In this document: positions 32,861-45,275 of the stretch, in pieces
Position numbering within the stretch: the first letter of the stretch is position 1
How the letters are laid out: every line of letters begins with the position of its first letter
Source of the DNA: Liquidambar formosana
Taxonomy: Eukaryota > Streptophyta > Magnoliopsida > Saxifragales > Altingiaceae
Length of the DNA stretch: 64,000 nucleotides
Reading direction: 5' to 3'
NCBI GenBank assembly: GCA_039720395.1
Contig: CM077832.1
Coordinates: 34,151,258-34,215,257, forward strand
Translations under genes and position numbers: made by a program
The notes under the pieces: model-generated
The model's database searches: none
Told to the model about the DNA's origin: nothing
Seen by the model: the letters and a program-made list of their open reading frames with translations, nothing else

Positions 32861-35800
32861 GGGTTCCTGTTGCTTAAATTTCATGTCATATTGACTTGAC
32901 AAAAAACTGCTGAAAACATTAGAAGCCAATGTCACTACTATGAGTGCCTAGAGTTAGTGCACTTAAGGAAAATGTTAGTGTAGCTTGCAAAATTTATCGA
33001 TTCATTGCTGTAGTTGGTAATTCAACCATGGCTGCAAAGATTTAGGATGCACAATGAAACCGAACGAAATGAGATGATTAAATTTCAGGTTTCCATAGCA
33101 CTTGAGCACACAAGTTTTTATGTAAATTGTCTCCATTAAAAATCACCAAAATCATAGAAATGCATTTATAAGATTTTAATTGATGTTTTGGAAAAAAAAT
33201 TTACTCAATTTAAGTGCTAATGAATTCTGAATTAAAATTCTTTTAAACGTTTGTTTGAGTTGAGTTGGGAAGAGACTTATTGTTGGGTTAACACTTGAGT
33301 TGTATTTTATATGCTATATATAGATATGGGTAAATAATGAAAATCCATTTTCATATGGAATATGGGGGAGACTACTAGGTTTTAAATAAAGTAGCCTGAA
33401 CATGTTATTCTAATAGATGAACTCTAATGAAGCAAGTACAGGCATACAGCAACGTATTAAGATGGGGAGTGAAAAATTAGTGCATATGGGTGCTTGTGTA
33501 TGTTAAATGCAATTGTGGGCTTGTTGATTCAAATATGATGAATTAACAGGATTCTTTGCATGACTTGAGCTAAAAATTGATGAAACAGATTCCAAATCCT
33601 AACAAAAGAACCAGATTCTGTGACAATCTTCAATTAGTTGAATTTACAAGAAGGGAATGTGCCCGTCGTGTGGATGCGCATACAAATAGGGTTACTATTC
33701 GTCTACTACTAATAAGGGCAGAGAGTGGATTCTAGATGATATCAGTCGGGTAGGCTGGACTGGGATTCTGGGAAATTATCTACAAATTCTTCTTTGCATC
33801 TTGAAGAATGTGAAATAAACTTGGAAAAAAAATCGCATTTGATGCTCTGCAACCTCTGAACAGAAAATGTTTGACTAAAGAAACAACTACTTTATTGCAT
33901 CACCAGATGCCTAATGTAACATTTATTTGTCAATCATCTGTTTATTTAGGTGGCAGTCTCAAGAGGTTTGAATGGGATTGGACTTGCTATAGTCACGCCT
34001 GCCATTCAGTCCCTTGTGGCTGACTCAACAGATGATAGCAACCGTGGTATAGCTTTTGGATGGCTACAACTAACAGGATACCTTGGATCAGTCATTGGCA
34101 GTCTCTTTTCTGTACTATTAGCCTCAACATCATTCATGGGGATCCCCGGGTGGAGAATTGCTTTCCATCTGGTGGGATTAATAAGTGTTATTGTTGGTAT
34201 TTTGGTCCGCCTCTTTGCCAATGACCCACACTTTTCTGATAGTGATAGTAAAGCTACAGAATGCATTCCAGATAAATCATTTTGGTTGGAAGTGAAGGAC
34301 ATGATTGGAGAAGCAAAGGCAGTTATGGGAATCCCTTCCTTCCAGGTAATTGTGGGTCAAGGTATTTCTGGATCATTTGCTGGGTCAGCTTTTTCATTCG
34401 CCCCCATGTGGTTAGAGCTTATTGGCTTCTCCCACAAAAAAACAGCAGTTCCTCATGACTATTTTTGTTTTTGCCTTTATGCTTGGGGGTTTGTTTGGAG
34501 GAAGAATGGGGGATATCCTTGCCAAGCCTTTACCAAATTCTGGAAGAATAATCCTATCACAGATAAGCTCGGGTTCAGCTATCCCTATAACAGCAGTACT
34601 GCTGCTGGGATTACCTGATGATCCCTCAACAGCATTCATGCATGGTTTGGTTTTGTTCATCATGGGATTCTGCACGTCCTGGAATGGTCCAGCTACAAAC
34701 AAGTACATCTCTTTCATCCAATTTATCATTTTCGTTTTTGTTTGGCAAAATGAAGAGCAATAAAACCATTGCTTCATATACTGTGCATGACACGTGCATG
34801 GAGTGGAGCCACAGTTCAATGGTTGCATAGTAGGGAATCTTAAACTACTTACCAACACATTTTATAGCTGTAGATGTTAATTTATATATAAGATTCTCAT
34901 ACGTAACTCTATTACAACCAGACTGAGTGGACTAGGTTGCTCTGTTAAAGATGTCTGGCTCCTGTACAAAGATTATTACTGCCTGTGGTTGCCATAGTGC
35001 ATCCTCAGCCACCAAACACTTCAGATTTCCTTATTTGGTCCCTACTCTTTTTCTTTCTCTTTTTGGTTTTGTTTTGACTAGGGTTTGTGCCCTACTCCTT
35101 TGAACGATGATTGAAACTGAAGCCTGAAAAAATTGGGGATATAGACATGGTTTTTGAAAAAATTGGTTGGGAAAACCTCTTCAAGTGAAATCAAATATCC
35201 AATCAAGGGTTTCTATACAGCAACATTCCTCTGGGCGTGAAGTCCACCGACTTGTTCACCTAGTAGTCCATCCTCTGGCAACCGTCCAATCCCAGGCCCA
35301 AAGTGCAGTGCCCCTAGTCCCTACAAAATGGAAACACATCCCATTATATTTAATTCAAGGTAGTGTCGTAGTAGTAGCAGCGGAAGTGGTATCATTGTTG
35401 GATTGGTTGGAAGAGAGTCCACAAAATGACTTTTTTCAGTCAGCATTAACCCGAGCCAAAATTTTAGCATGTTCGCAAGTGGCAATACATTATCTTTGTT
35501 TTTCATATAAGGTGTTCATGTGGGAGTAGTAGTTATAGTTTTGATAATTCTACTTCTTTAGCATTTCTTTCTCTAAGTATGAGATGACATTTTCTACAAA
35601 AGCATACTCTTGCATGGACAGTAGTAAATTATACAGGCAATATGGCCAAGTTATTGACAATGGATGATAGTCAGAATCATCCTAATCAAGGTTTAGACTT
35701 ATTTCAGAAAAAACATTCTTGTAAAGACCTAAATGGTGGTTCCACTCCCTGCATGTGTGCCTCTGCTAGATGCAAAACATGTAGGAGTGCAACATGGTAT

Positions 35801-37447
35801 ATTGTGAAGTGTAGCTAGCCAAACTACTGCTATATTATAAACAATGTAGATGGAAAATATATACTCCGTACTCTATTTGACTATAAATCTTTTGTATGTA
35901 ACTGGTGTCTGCAGTCCAATATTTGCAGAGATAGTCCCCGAGAAATCTCGAACATACATCTATGCCTTGGATCAATCTTTTGAGTCCATACTATCATCAT
36001 TTGCTCCCCCTGCAGTTGGGATATTGGCTCAGCACGTATATGGTTATAAACCAGTTCCACAAGGATCATCAGATTCTGTTGAGATTGAAACAGACAGAGA
36101 GAATGCTGCATCACTTGCCAAGGCACTTTACACGGCAATTGGAATTCCAATGGCAGTCTGTTGCCTCATCTACTCGTTCCTCTACTGTACATACCCAAGA
36201 GACCGGGAGCGAGCCAGGATGGATGCATTGATAAAATCAGAGATGCAACCGATAGAGGCACATAATCCGCTAAGAGAAGGATACTCTCAAGTTCATGTTT
36301 TGGAATCAGATGAGCTATACGGAAAGGAAAGAAGTGTAATTGAAGTAGATTACGTATTAGATGAGAGCCTTGAGTTGGACGACAATGATGAGAAGTCTCT
36401 GCTTTCCCGTTAGCTAAAATTCTCAAAATTTGGGGAATTATGATCCTGTCAGCCCAAGGCTGAATTATGCAAGTTTGCTACCTCTGAACCAACTCAAACG
36501 ATGAAAAGGCTTCATCATCGACACCCTTATTTTGAAAATGGTATGTGCTTATAAATGCCCATAATCAAAGAATGTTTTCATGTCATCACCATTTTTACCT
36601 ACTCAGGCTTCAAGTTTTTCAGAGACGAGTAGGCTGATATGTTCCGCAATTTGTTGGTTTTTTTGTACTTCAAATCTCTTGATTATCACATGATTTCTGA
36701 TCATTCTGTTTATTATGAATGTAAAACCTTATGCTGGTAATAGATCATACGTGCCTTTCATTAATTAAGATGCATGAAAACATCGAATATCCTGGGATTT
36801 AAGATGGGAGACTGAGAAGGTTTTAATTCAAAACATGGCCTTCTTGTAAGAAAACTCACTTTAGCAGAGCAGCCAAGCACAAAACCAGCTACCCACTACC
36901 ATATATTTGCCTGAGCAATGAACTCAACGAGTTCTATAAATTATTATAATTTATCAATTGACCTCTTCTTTGGGCCTAATACTAATAGAGAAATGTGCTT
37001 ATTTTGTTCACCAAGACAATTTTTGGCTAAGATCAAAATGCTAGTGTTGGATGTCCATGGAAGCGAAACCATTCCACTGTGTTCCAACTGGCTCGTGAAA
37101 TCATTCTGTTTAGTTTATCACGATGTCTTAAATGAGTCTATTCATTACATGTTCAGAGGATCACTTGCAAGAATTCACGAATGAAGTGTTTTAACAGTAC
37201 ACTATCATTTGAGATGGCTCCAATTTCTACAAATGACTTGATATTTTTTAAAGAGAGGTGTTTGTGTTTTAAATTCTAATGCCACGTTAAGTAAAGATGG
37301 AATGATTCCATCTCATGGGAAGCCAAACCATCAATGCTGATTCATTGCAAGAAAATCATAGAAATAGTTAGAGAAATCCCTATTACCCAATATAATTCAT
37401 TTTTTCATCAAGTTAATTTAGCCTAGTGTGATACACTATTTAGGGCT

Positions 37448-38042
37448 TGTTAGAGATATTGGCCATTTAATAATGTGGGTCCAATGTGTAATTTGAGAAA
37501 GTCCATATTGGAATTAGTTAATTTTTATGTGGAGATTTAATTCGAATATTTAATTGGGCAAAATCATTAAAGGTTGAATGAGAAATTGTTCTTTAAAGTC
37601 ACCCTTAAAGAGTTGGTTGAAGAATGATGATAAGGCTTATCCCACATTGGAAAACTATGAATTCCTTAGTAAATTCATATACACATACTTTGAGCCTACA
37701 ATTTAGGTCCAAAGGGTACCTAAGTTTTGTGAGGGGAGGACATAGTCAACATTGGATTTGGACCCAAAAACACACGCGCCCGCACCGAGCGGGGTGGGGT
37801 GGGGTCAAGAAGACCGACCCATGTGTGTTATTTTTTAAGCAAAATTTATTTTTGCTAATTTAAGTAATGTCTGTAATTGTGTCTGTCTGTTAACCCAAAA
37901 CAATCATGAACAAAAGACACACTTGATCAATATGCCTTTTGGACTATTCTGGAGAGTTACTTCTAGGTTGCTTATTTAAACTGCATTTTTGCAGTCAATT
38001 GGAGGTTAATTAAGAGAGCTTAATTTTCACGTCATTCTACAT

Positions 38043-38087
<45 letters not shown>

Positions 38088-38150
38088 AGGACACAGTAGA
38101 TTTGCTAGACATGCAGATTGGAGTGCTTCTTTTATGTGGCCGATCAACTG
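37448..38150 (+). mobile_element. LTR-like repeat (plus copy) downstream of MFS copy B
   Basis: Starts TGTTAGAGATATTGGCC and runs about 700 bases; a homologous copy in inverse orientation is at 56330-57008. Shared blocks include AATTAGTTAATTT, TTAAAGGTTGAATGAGAAAT, GGTCAAGAAGACCGACCCAT/GGTCAAGAAGACTGACCCAT and AAAGACACACTTGATCAA. A TG start and no coding suggest an LTR, possibly solo. An AG repeat (38046-38085) expands its 3' part. Confidence 0.55.
38046..38085. repeat. (AG)20 microsatellite
   Basis: Within the LTR-like block 37448-38150; the inverse copy has only a short GAGAGAG there. Confidence 0.95.
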
Positions 38151-38330
38151 TTTTGACAGAATTGTAAAAGTAATACATTATTTCCAACAGGACCTGTTTG
38201 GTTGTCCCATGGAAATTGAATCCTTCCATAGCAACTTTATTTAGTTTTGAAGCAACAAACCTCATACACTCAAACATGTTATATGGGGCCGGGAGGAAAC
38301 ATCTGATCCATTTCAGCACATGGGAAGGGG

Positions 38331-40538
38331 GGGCAGATCTTAAAATTAGAATAAAAGACTTTAATAAATATATGTAAAGTGTATTTAATCGTGATCTTTT
38401 CCTGCATGGTCTTAATCCCCTTTTTCACATTGCTTCATGTGCTTCCCACACAGCTTTTCTGTAAAGCAAATTACCTGGTTGCAAAGGATACTGCCCAGCT
38501 GTTTGGGTCACGAGGTATCAGCAATTTGGATTGGGAAACAGCAAGGATAGTGGTTCAAGTGCATGCTACACCCAATTTGCAGATAGTCATCCGAGTTCAA
38601 GTCTAAGTGTCATGCCCAAGCACACTTTCAAAAAAAATATCAAAAATTGTGATAGACAAAGACATGACACCAATATATTCTGGGGTAGAGAAATTGGTCA
38701 AGAACTGTGATGTAGTTCTATTTCTTGATTAGATTCGAGGTAGAAAGTTTTATATGAAACTGTGTCGACCATATAAACCCAAGGATTTTTCTTTGAACTC
38801 TAAGTTGTATAGAGTATTGAGTATTGACTAATTGTGTTAGGCCTATTAGAAGGATCAGCTAGTCCAACAACACTGACGCCGTAGGTTCAGGGAGAGGATT
38901 CCGATTCCAATCATATAAACAAGCTGGCTGCTGTAGTTTTGGAATCAAGCAGGCATGATAACAACGGATCTCTAACTCACGACAATCTCACCAAGTGGGT
39001 TTATCTTAAATGTTACTAGCGGGCGCACGCATCGCAGTAATTAAAAAAATAGTAATAATAATTTTTATATTAAAAAATAAAAAATAAAAAATAAATAAAA
39101 AGAAGGGAAAAACAAAACTAAGAATATACCTGACGATTTTTTGTTGGCATCGTCATCTCCATCTCCCATACTTGATGATTTTCAATTTTTGGAAGGGCAA
39201 AGAACAAAGAACTTTGAGAAGGGAAGTTATTTTTTTGAGAGAGACATGGGGGAGAGAGGAGTCATGTTTTTTGGGGAGACAGAGCTGATGGAGAGAGTTA
39301 GAGAGGGAGGGAAGTGGGAAAGAGTAAGGAAGAGATTGAAGAAATCGCATAGGGAGGGAATTTAGTCAAGGTGCGCGCAAGTTAGTTCAGACATTTTGAC
39401 CATCAAACCAAAAAAAAAAAAAAAACGTGTTGGAGTGGGTAACCTTGCTAAAATTTCCAAATAATCTATTAGTCTTATGAAGTTTTAAGGGGTTTTTTTT
39501 AGTAAATTTAGGTGCAATCCAACACGTAAATAAATGATAGATAATAAATAAAGAGAATTCTCTTAATATAGTAGTATAAATACTTAGATAGATGATATAG
39601 ATAAAAGATAATAGATGATGGATAGATAGCTAGGTAAATAAAGGATATGATGATATAGAGCGAACAATAATCTGATCTGTAACTGAGAATTAGTCAAGTC
39701 TAAGTTTTGAATGCCATAATAAAAAAATATTAATTAACTAATTAATTTTGGATTAACAGTAAGCTAATCAAGATTGCAAACCCAGCAATAACAATCTATA
39801 ATACCTATAAAAAGTTGAATCTTAGAAAAACTTTTAATTCACTTATTTACCGTCACTTTAATATATATTGACACCCTTACCTTTATTCCTTAATTAAAAG
39901 TTCTAATAAGAAACATATCATAAGAATCAACACTCTCCTACCGTTAACAATCATAATTGAAATTCAATAAAAACTCTTGGAATTCCATATGACCTGTATT
40001 TATCATTCCATAACAAACTAATAACGTCTAAAGGGCGTAAAACACTAAAGTGAAGGCTGAAAGCCAACTACAGAATAGTGAAAGCTGCTAATGGGTTTTC
40101 TAAAAGAGTTCTATTAGAACTCTAGAAGTGTAATAGCCTTCTACTAGCTAAAACTGGTCTTCATGGTGACCCTACCGTGGCCCCAACATGTCAGGTTTTT
40201 CAATCGGCCTAGCGAATTAGATTGTTTCTTTGTACAGCAAGTCTTCAGAGCTTTGACAATGAGCCAAGTTGCGTAGGAACCTTTTTTTCTAGACTATTGT
40301 AACCAAGAAAGACGTCAACAAAGTCGGAGCAACTGGATACGTTGTTCGGAATTTCACCACCAATCGAATTGGGTGATATGTTGGAGCAATTAGAAGGTAG
40401 TCCTGGCATTTTTTTTCTTTTCTTCTTCTTTTGGTGGTTATAGAATTGGGTGATATGTGGCTTATTTCCTCTAATTTGTTTTTTGTTTCTTTGTAATATA
40501 CATATAGCTCAAGATAATAAATGACAGTTTCCTATGCT
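38331..40538. other. Gene-free sequence
   Basis: SINE remnant at 39355-39425; short-period GATA-like sequence at 39530-39660; no gene recognised. Confidence 0.45.
39355..39425 (+). mobile_element. SINE 3'-end remnant with poly(A)
   Basis: GGAATTTAGTCAAGGTGCGC, then CAGACATTTTGACCATCAAA and an A run. This resembles the 3' end of common plant SINEs (recalled pattern). No A/B boxes precede it, so it is 5'-truncated. Confidence 0.4.
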
Positions 40539-40541
40539 TTA

Positions 40542-40764
40542 CCCTCTTGTTTGGTTCATGGATTCTACTAAGGAAAAAAAAAGGAAATGAAAAAAATGAA
40601 GAGAAAAGAAAATGAAAGGAAAATACAAAGTCATATTAAGCCAAAATTATTCCAATTCTTCTTCTTCTTCTTCTTCTAATTTTCCATTGCAACCAAATAA
40701 AGAAAAGTACAATTCCTTATTTTTTTTTTTTTTCCTTGATAAAATCCGCAAACCAAACAGAGCC
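40542..40764. mobile_element. Tourist/Harbinger-like MITE, copy 2
   Basis: 223 bases; same TIR core (TTTGGTTCATGGATTCTAC / TTTGGTTTGCGGATTTTATC) and order as 827-1045, including a purine-rich left part. Flanked by TTA at 40539-40541 and 40765-40767. Confidence 0.6.
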
Positions 40765-42274
40765 TTAGTGTTGAAATTGCCGACTTTCTTTGAAGATATG
40801 TGTGAGTATTTATATACATAAGAAATATCTCCCACAGATATATATATTAGAGGCGTTCATGGTCAATGTTTGTGGTAAGAAGATAAGATATTTATGAAGC
40901 ATTTGCAAAAACATCTTCAAGGAAAAATTACTCTTGATCACTGTTTTGTTATACATATTCAAATGAATTGCAAAGGTTTGAAATATAATTTTAAATTCCT
41001 CATCTAATTAGGGAAAATAATAGAAGTAAAGAGAATGCAAGGAAAGACAGATATCTAAGGTTCAGTAATTGTTCTAACATTTTACTGAGCACACCAGTCC
41101 AGAGCTAATTATTGCCTTATTGGCAAAGCTAATTGATGATCTTTAAATCATTTTATTATTAGCTAAAGTTTCACAGTACAAGGCACGTGTGCGATAATTA
41201 GTTCTAATAAGAATAACGAAGCACCGATATTTTAAAGAGTCTAGCAAAATTATGTGGAAATAAAGTCAAAACACAAATCCCAGTAATTTTTTCCTTTTTC
41301 ATTTTTTTTATTCTTTTTTCTTGGTGGCTATTAATAGAATTTACCCCTAAACTCTCAAAAATCAAATAATGTGTATTTATGCTTTTTGATGAATTCAAAT
41401 TCGAGATAACTCACTCAAAAAAAAAGATTAAAAAAAAAAAGAGAGAGAGAGAGATTGGGACTAACCTATTATGTCATCGTCAATGCAATTCATATATAGC
41501 CTCCCACTCAAATCTCAAAAAAATGTGATCCAAATGTGGCAAAAAATTGAATCCACTCAAGGTATTGCGCTGATATTATAACCTTTTACCAGTGGCCCGG
41601 AATTACAAGAGGATTTCTTGCAGACCTGATTTTTGGGTGGCTGTTTGGTTAAGGTCAATTGGCACTTTCTATGTGGGTCCGATTTTAATTGATCATGCTT
41701 CCTTTTCAACAACCCCATTTGGCTTTGGCAGCTTGCAACCCACAATAGGAATTTCATGATCAGTGAATAAAATGGAATATTCAAAGTCACACCATGACCA
41801 AGGGGTCATAGTAGATCCACCCACCTTCAGGAATCCAAGGAAAGTAACAATGTATATATGCTGTAAAGGTCTGAAAACCCTCGGCCAAAAATAAACAAAA
41901 GGTAAGAAAAAAGCCACAATCAGCCAATAAGGCGCGCCCACTCATGGGGCGTAAAATTGACAACTCTTCACTATTTTAAAAGATATGGACGAATTCTCAT
42001 GGGTATTTGTGACCCAGTGATGGAACCTGAGTGGGAATTTGGGTATTGTAAGATTTAGAGGTCAATTCTTTTCAACATAAAAAAAAAAAAAAAAAAAGCC
42101 CTCGTAATAAAATTTCACATTATCTAACCATACAAGTCTATTAAACAAGCTTGACCGACATATGTAAGGTTGGTTTTTTTTATTTTTTTTGAAAGAAATG
42201 AAATTTCATTAAGAATTAAAATATTGTTTACATCATAAAGAATGAACATTACGATAATCTACCTAAATAACTGA

Positions 42275-42550
42275 TCAAAGCTTCCTAAGAAAACTATTTT
42301 TCCAAAAAAAAGTATAATTAAATTCATAACTCAAATTTCTAACACAATCAATAATCCTATTCGCTTGGCTAAACACATGCTGAATAGTCACTTGATTAAA
42401 GCTAGATAATAGGTTTCGAATATCCTGAACAAGATTAGCAATGCTCCAATGATGCTGAATAGTCACTTGATTAAAGCTAGATAATAGGTTTCGAATATCC
42501 TGAACAAGATTAGCAACGCTCCAATGATGCTGAATAGTTCTACATATCAC
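42275..42550 (-). pseudogene. RNase H-like C-terminal fragment with in-frame 25-residue duplication
   Basis: 91-codon minus frame reading VANLVQDIRNLLSSFNQVT twice, then IQHVFSQANRIIDC and LSYEF. It is the C-terminal part of RVT_3-type RNase H domains (family pattern QHVxREANxxAD). A 75-base unit is tandemly duplicated, keeping frame. No other retroelement domain nearby. Confidence 0.6.
42377..42540. repeat. 75-base tandem duplication (2 copies plus a partial)
   Basis: ATGCTGAATAGTCACTTGAT starts at 42377 and 42452; a third partial start is at 42527. Period exactly 75. It falls within the RNase H-like frame. Confidence 0.85.
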
Positions 42551-43444
42551 ATTGTTTACTAGCTAGGAATCACTTTTGAGCCTAACCCTTTTTCGACTTG
42601 CCTTAATTAAGTCGTTTATAAGAACAGTGCACTTTGCGACTAGAGTATGTAATTTACTATGACATTCATTCGATTAATTTATAATGAGACATGATGGGGC
42701 ACAATACCTTTATTATTTTACCCTAATTTGGGGGGGGGGGGGGAGGAGATCTCTTTAATGAGGTTAAAGATATAAAACCCCTACCAAAATAATACAGAAC
42801 CTAGTTATAGACCGTAATATTGCATTTTTAAAACAATGACGCACCATATCAAGGATTAGAAACGGGAGCTTTGCCAGGGAATTGGGGTGTGTTGGGCCAG
42901 CCGAGCTGTATTTAATTAAATATCCCAGATGGGAAAGCGAATTTACTATAACAACTGAAATAGGTTTCACAAAAGTCAACTATTTCAACTCTTGGTCTTC
43001 ACCAAACCATGGCTGGCTGCCAGATCATGAATCTGACGCCTCTCCGGCTGCATATACCACCGCTGAGTCCAACCCCGAGTCAAATGGCCCATACTAAACC
43101 AATAATTTGCATGTTTCTTCTCAATAAAAAATAAAAATAAAAAAAAATTTGACATTGATAAGGTTGTATGGTGGTGGAGCACTAAAGTCTAAACCAATAA
43201 ATTGCATGTTTTCTCTTCTAGGAAGTCATTTTCAGAACACATTTTCCTTTATTTGCACACTGGAGTGAACTTATCTTAATACACACTATTGCCCCCCTTC
43301 ACTTAAAATAGTGATGAATTGGGCAGGAAACCGCGTTTGCATAGGGAACCCTACTTGTCTGCTTGTGCCATGTGACTCGCCTCACCCCATCTTCTTCTCC
43401 TTTCTCATTAAATTCGCCACCGACCCCATCGTTTCATTCTCCTT

Positions 43445-43455
43445 CATATATACCT
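43445..43455 (+). promoter_or_regulatory. TATA-like box upstream of the 43597 gene
   Basis: CATATATACC lies about 145-150 bases before the ATG, followed by a CT-dinucleotide run (about 43482-43509), a frequent feature of plant 5' leaders. The spacing suits a leader of roughly 115 bases. Position and sequence only; no transcript evidence. Confidence 0.45.
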
Positions 43456-43474
43456 GTATGTATATTGCTCTTTC

Positions 43475-43512
<38 letters not shown>

Positions 43513-43596
43513 CCCCTTGTACTAACGAAGAATTTTAGATCCAATCCAGCCCTTGAAGCCCCATTGGATCTTGAAAACATCAGCAAGATATCATAA

Positions 43597-44985
43597 ATGG
43601 CTCCACCGCCGTACTTCGGTTTCAGAAAGGTATTACTTCTCTATCTCGTTTTGTTTCTCTTTAGCTCTGTTCTCATTTGTGCCTGCTCAGAAACCCATCC
43701 TCAGAGTAGACGATTTCTTGCTAGAAGAAGATTGTTGGAGTTAGAGAAAGAAGACAAGCCCAAGAAGAAAACCACCACCACCACCACCACCACCACCGTA
43801 TCCACTAAAAACCAAACCAAGCTCATTAAACCAAAAACCAATTCAACTAAATCAACCCCTACTCTCCTCACCAAAACCCAACTCCAGAAGCAGCTGAATT
43901 CTACCTCAAAAACCTCCAATTCAATAACCAAAACAACGCCTACTAGTTTTTCTATCAAAGCCCAGCTCAAAAAGCTCAATTCCACATCAAAGGCCTCAAA
44001 TTCTACCAAAACAACGCAAAACCTCTCTATTAAATCCCAGCTCAAAAAGCTCAATTCCACATCAAAAGCCTCTAATTCCACCAAACCCAGTTCAATTATA
44101 AAAAATAAATCCTCCGATCCACTCAAATTAAGTACACTCAAGAACAAAACAACCAAGCCTGCTGTCCTCAAACAGAGTCCTGAATCCAAAAACCCAGATA
44201 AAAACCAGGTAAAAGACAAAAAATTCAATCCTCAAAAGACCCAAAAACCGTCACAACCCAGCTGGTTAGACCAGGATGAAGAAGACGACTTGGTTGCAGG
44301 ATTCAGAGATCTACCCTCCAAATTTCAGCAATCTCTGTTACCAGACCTCGAGAAATTCTCAACCACTTCCAAAGCTTATCTCACTAAAGCCAACAAGGAA
44401 ATCACAAGGGGCTTCAAACCCATTGTCGGCAACAAATACGCATCCACCATTGCTTCATTCATCTCTTTTGCTTTCATCCTCATCCCTCTCCTTCTAGTCT
44501 CACTCCTCTTCAACCGCATCAAAGCCTACTTCTCTCTCCAAAAGATCTTGATCTTCATCCAAGTTTACCTCTCAATTTACTTCTCTATCCTCTGTTTGTC
44601 TTCGCTGGTCACGGGGCTCGAGCCATTGAGGTTTTTCTACGCTTCTTCGCGCTCTACATACGTTGGCTTACAGGTTTTGCAGACCCTTGGGTACGTTCTA
44701 TATCTGTTGTTGCTGTTGATGTATCTAGTGCTTGTGTTCTCGACGGACTGCGGGCTCGGATCGAAGATGTTGGGTCTGGGCCAGACCTTCGTGGGCTTTG
44801 CTGTTGGGTTGCATTACTATGTGTCGGTGTTTCACAGGGCGGTGTTGCAGCAACCGCCTAAGACCAATTGGAAAGTTCACGGGATTTATGCCGCGTGTTT
44901 TTTTGTGATTTGTTTGTTTGCTACAGCTGAGAGGAGGAAGAAAACTTACCTGGAAGATGGTGGCGAGGAAGGGAAGAAGAATTGA
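43597..44985 (+). CDS. Single-exon plant membrane protein of unknown function
   Basis: 462 residues, no intron. The N-terminus has a hydrophobic signal or anchor segment (about residues 10-30, VLLLYLVLFLFSSVLICAC). About residues 50-220 are a lysine/threonine/serine/asparagine-rich, probably disordered stretch with a run of nine threonines and an approximate internal repeat built on AQLKKLNSTSKASNS. Next comes an acidic-amphipathic stretch (WLDQDEEDDLVAGFRDLP) and about five hydrophobic segments in the last 180 residues, with conserved-looking GLEPLRFFYASSRSTY and GLHYYVSVFHRAVL. The C-terminus is charged (ERRKKTYLEDGGEEGKKN). It resembles a family of uncharacterised plant transmembrane proteins; I cannot name a function. 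The first ATG of the long frame is used. A TATA-like stretch lies about 150 bases upstream and an AATAAA about 285 bases after the stop. Antisense frames in the low-complexity part are shadows. Confidence 0.88.
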   Translation: MAPPPYFGFRKVLLLYLVLFLFSSVLICACSETHPQSRRFLARRRLLELEKEDKPKKKTTTTTTTTTVSTKNQTKLIKPKTNSTKSTPTLLTKTQLQKQLNSTSKTSNSITKTTPTSFSIKAQLKKLNSTSKASNSTKTTQNLSIKSQLKKLNSTSKASNSTKPSSIIKNKSSDPLKLSTLKNKTTKPAVLKQSPESKNPDKNQVKDKKFNPQKTQKPSQPSWLDQDEEDDLVAGFRDLPSKFQQSLLPDLEKFSTTSKAYLTKANKEITRGFKPIVGNKYASTIASFISFAFILIPLLLVSLLFNRIKAYFSLQKILIFIQVYLSIYFSILCLSSLVTGLEPLRFFYASSRSTYVGLQVLQTLGYVLYLLLLLMYLVLVFSTDCGLGSKMLGLGQTFVGFAVGLHYYVSVFHRAVLQQPPKTNWKVHGIYAACFFVICLFATAERRKKTYLEDGGEEGKKN

Positions 44986-45134
44986 TTGATTTTTTTTCTG
45001 GGATTCAAATCGGTTGGTCTCGACACCACATGAGATCCGGTGGTCTCCTCCAATCAAGTCCCTGATTTATGTCGGAATATGTGAAATGAATTTTTTTATT
45101 CATGGACCTGATTGGCTGAGACCTCCAGAATTTC

Positions 45135-45170
<36 letters not shown>

Positions 45171-45269
45171 GGGGGGGGTATATTATTCTAGTTTTAAGGG
45201 AAAAAAGAAAAGCGGAAAAATTTCGCTTTTTATTTATTCTATTATATTTATGTAGTTGGCAATGTCATG

Positions 45270-45275
45270 AATAAA
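45270..45275 (+). terminator. Poly(A) signal AATAAA after the 43597 gene
   Basis: An AATAAA hexamer 285 bases past the stop codon, in an AT-rich context. It follows a long T run and a G run at about 45145-45178. A plausible near-upstream polyadenylation element, inferred from position. Confidence 0.4.

Larger units (their letters stand above)
31729..36413 (+). pseudogene. MFS transporter tandem copy B, two frameshifts
   Basis: Direct tandem duplicate of the gene at 21778. Exon equivalents are 31729-32023 (295 bases), 33950-34702 (753) and 35915-36413 (499), all with conserved GT-AG borders. Against copy A, exon 1 is one base longer: an extra base near 31915-31918 moves the frame after SLCYPLA. 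Exon 2 is 13 longer: 12 in-frame bases (about 34260-34271, residues ECIP) plus an extra G near 34448 that moves the frame after SHKKTA. Ignoring both single-base insertions gives a 514-residue protein closely like copy A, ending SLLSR at an earlier stop. No other stop or splice lesion was seen, so inactivation is recent, or the two bases are assembly errors; neither lies in a long homopolymer. Introns are 1926 and 1212 bases. Intron 1 carries an antisense RNase H fragment and an AT repeat. Confidence 0.8.
40768..43440. other. Mostly gene-free sequence upstream of the membrane protein gene
   Basis: Contains the RNase H fragment and an 18-base A run near 42080, plus G and A runs. Short frames at 41557-41941 (minus) and 42764-43182 are not recognised. 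Confidence 0.45.

Noticed and set aside
43701..44228. Antisense 175-codon frame
   Set aside because: It is the complement of the low-complexity K/T/S-rich coding segment; its residues mirror the sense codons and no independent motif is seen.
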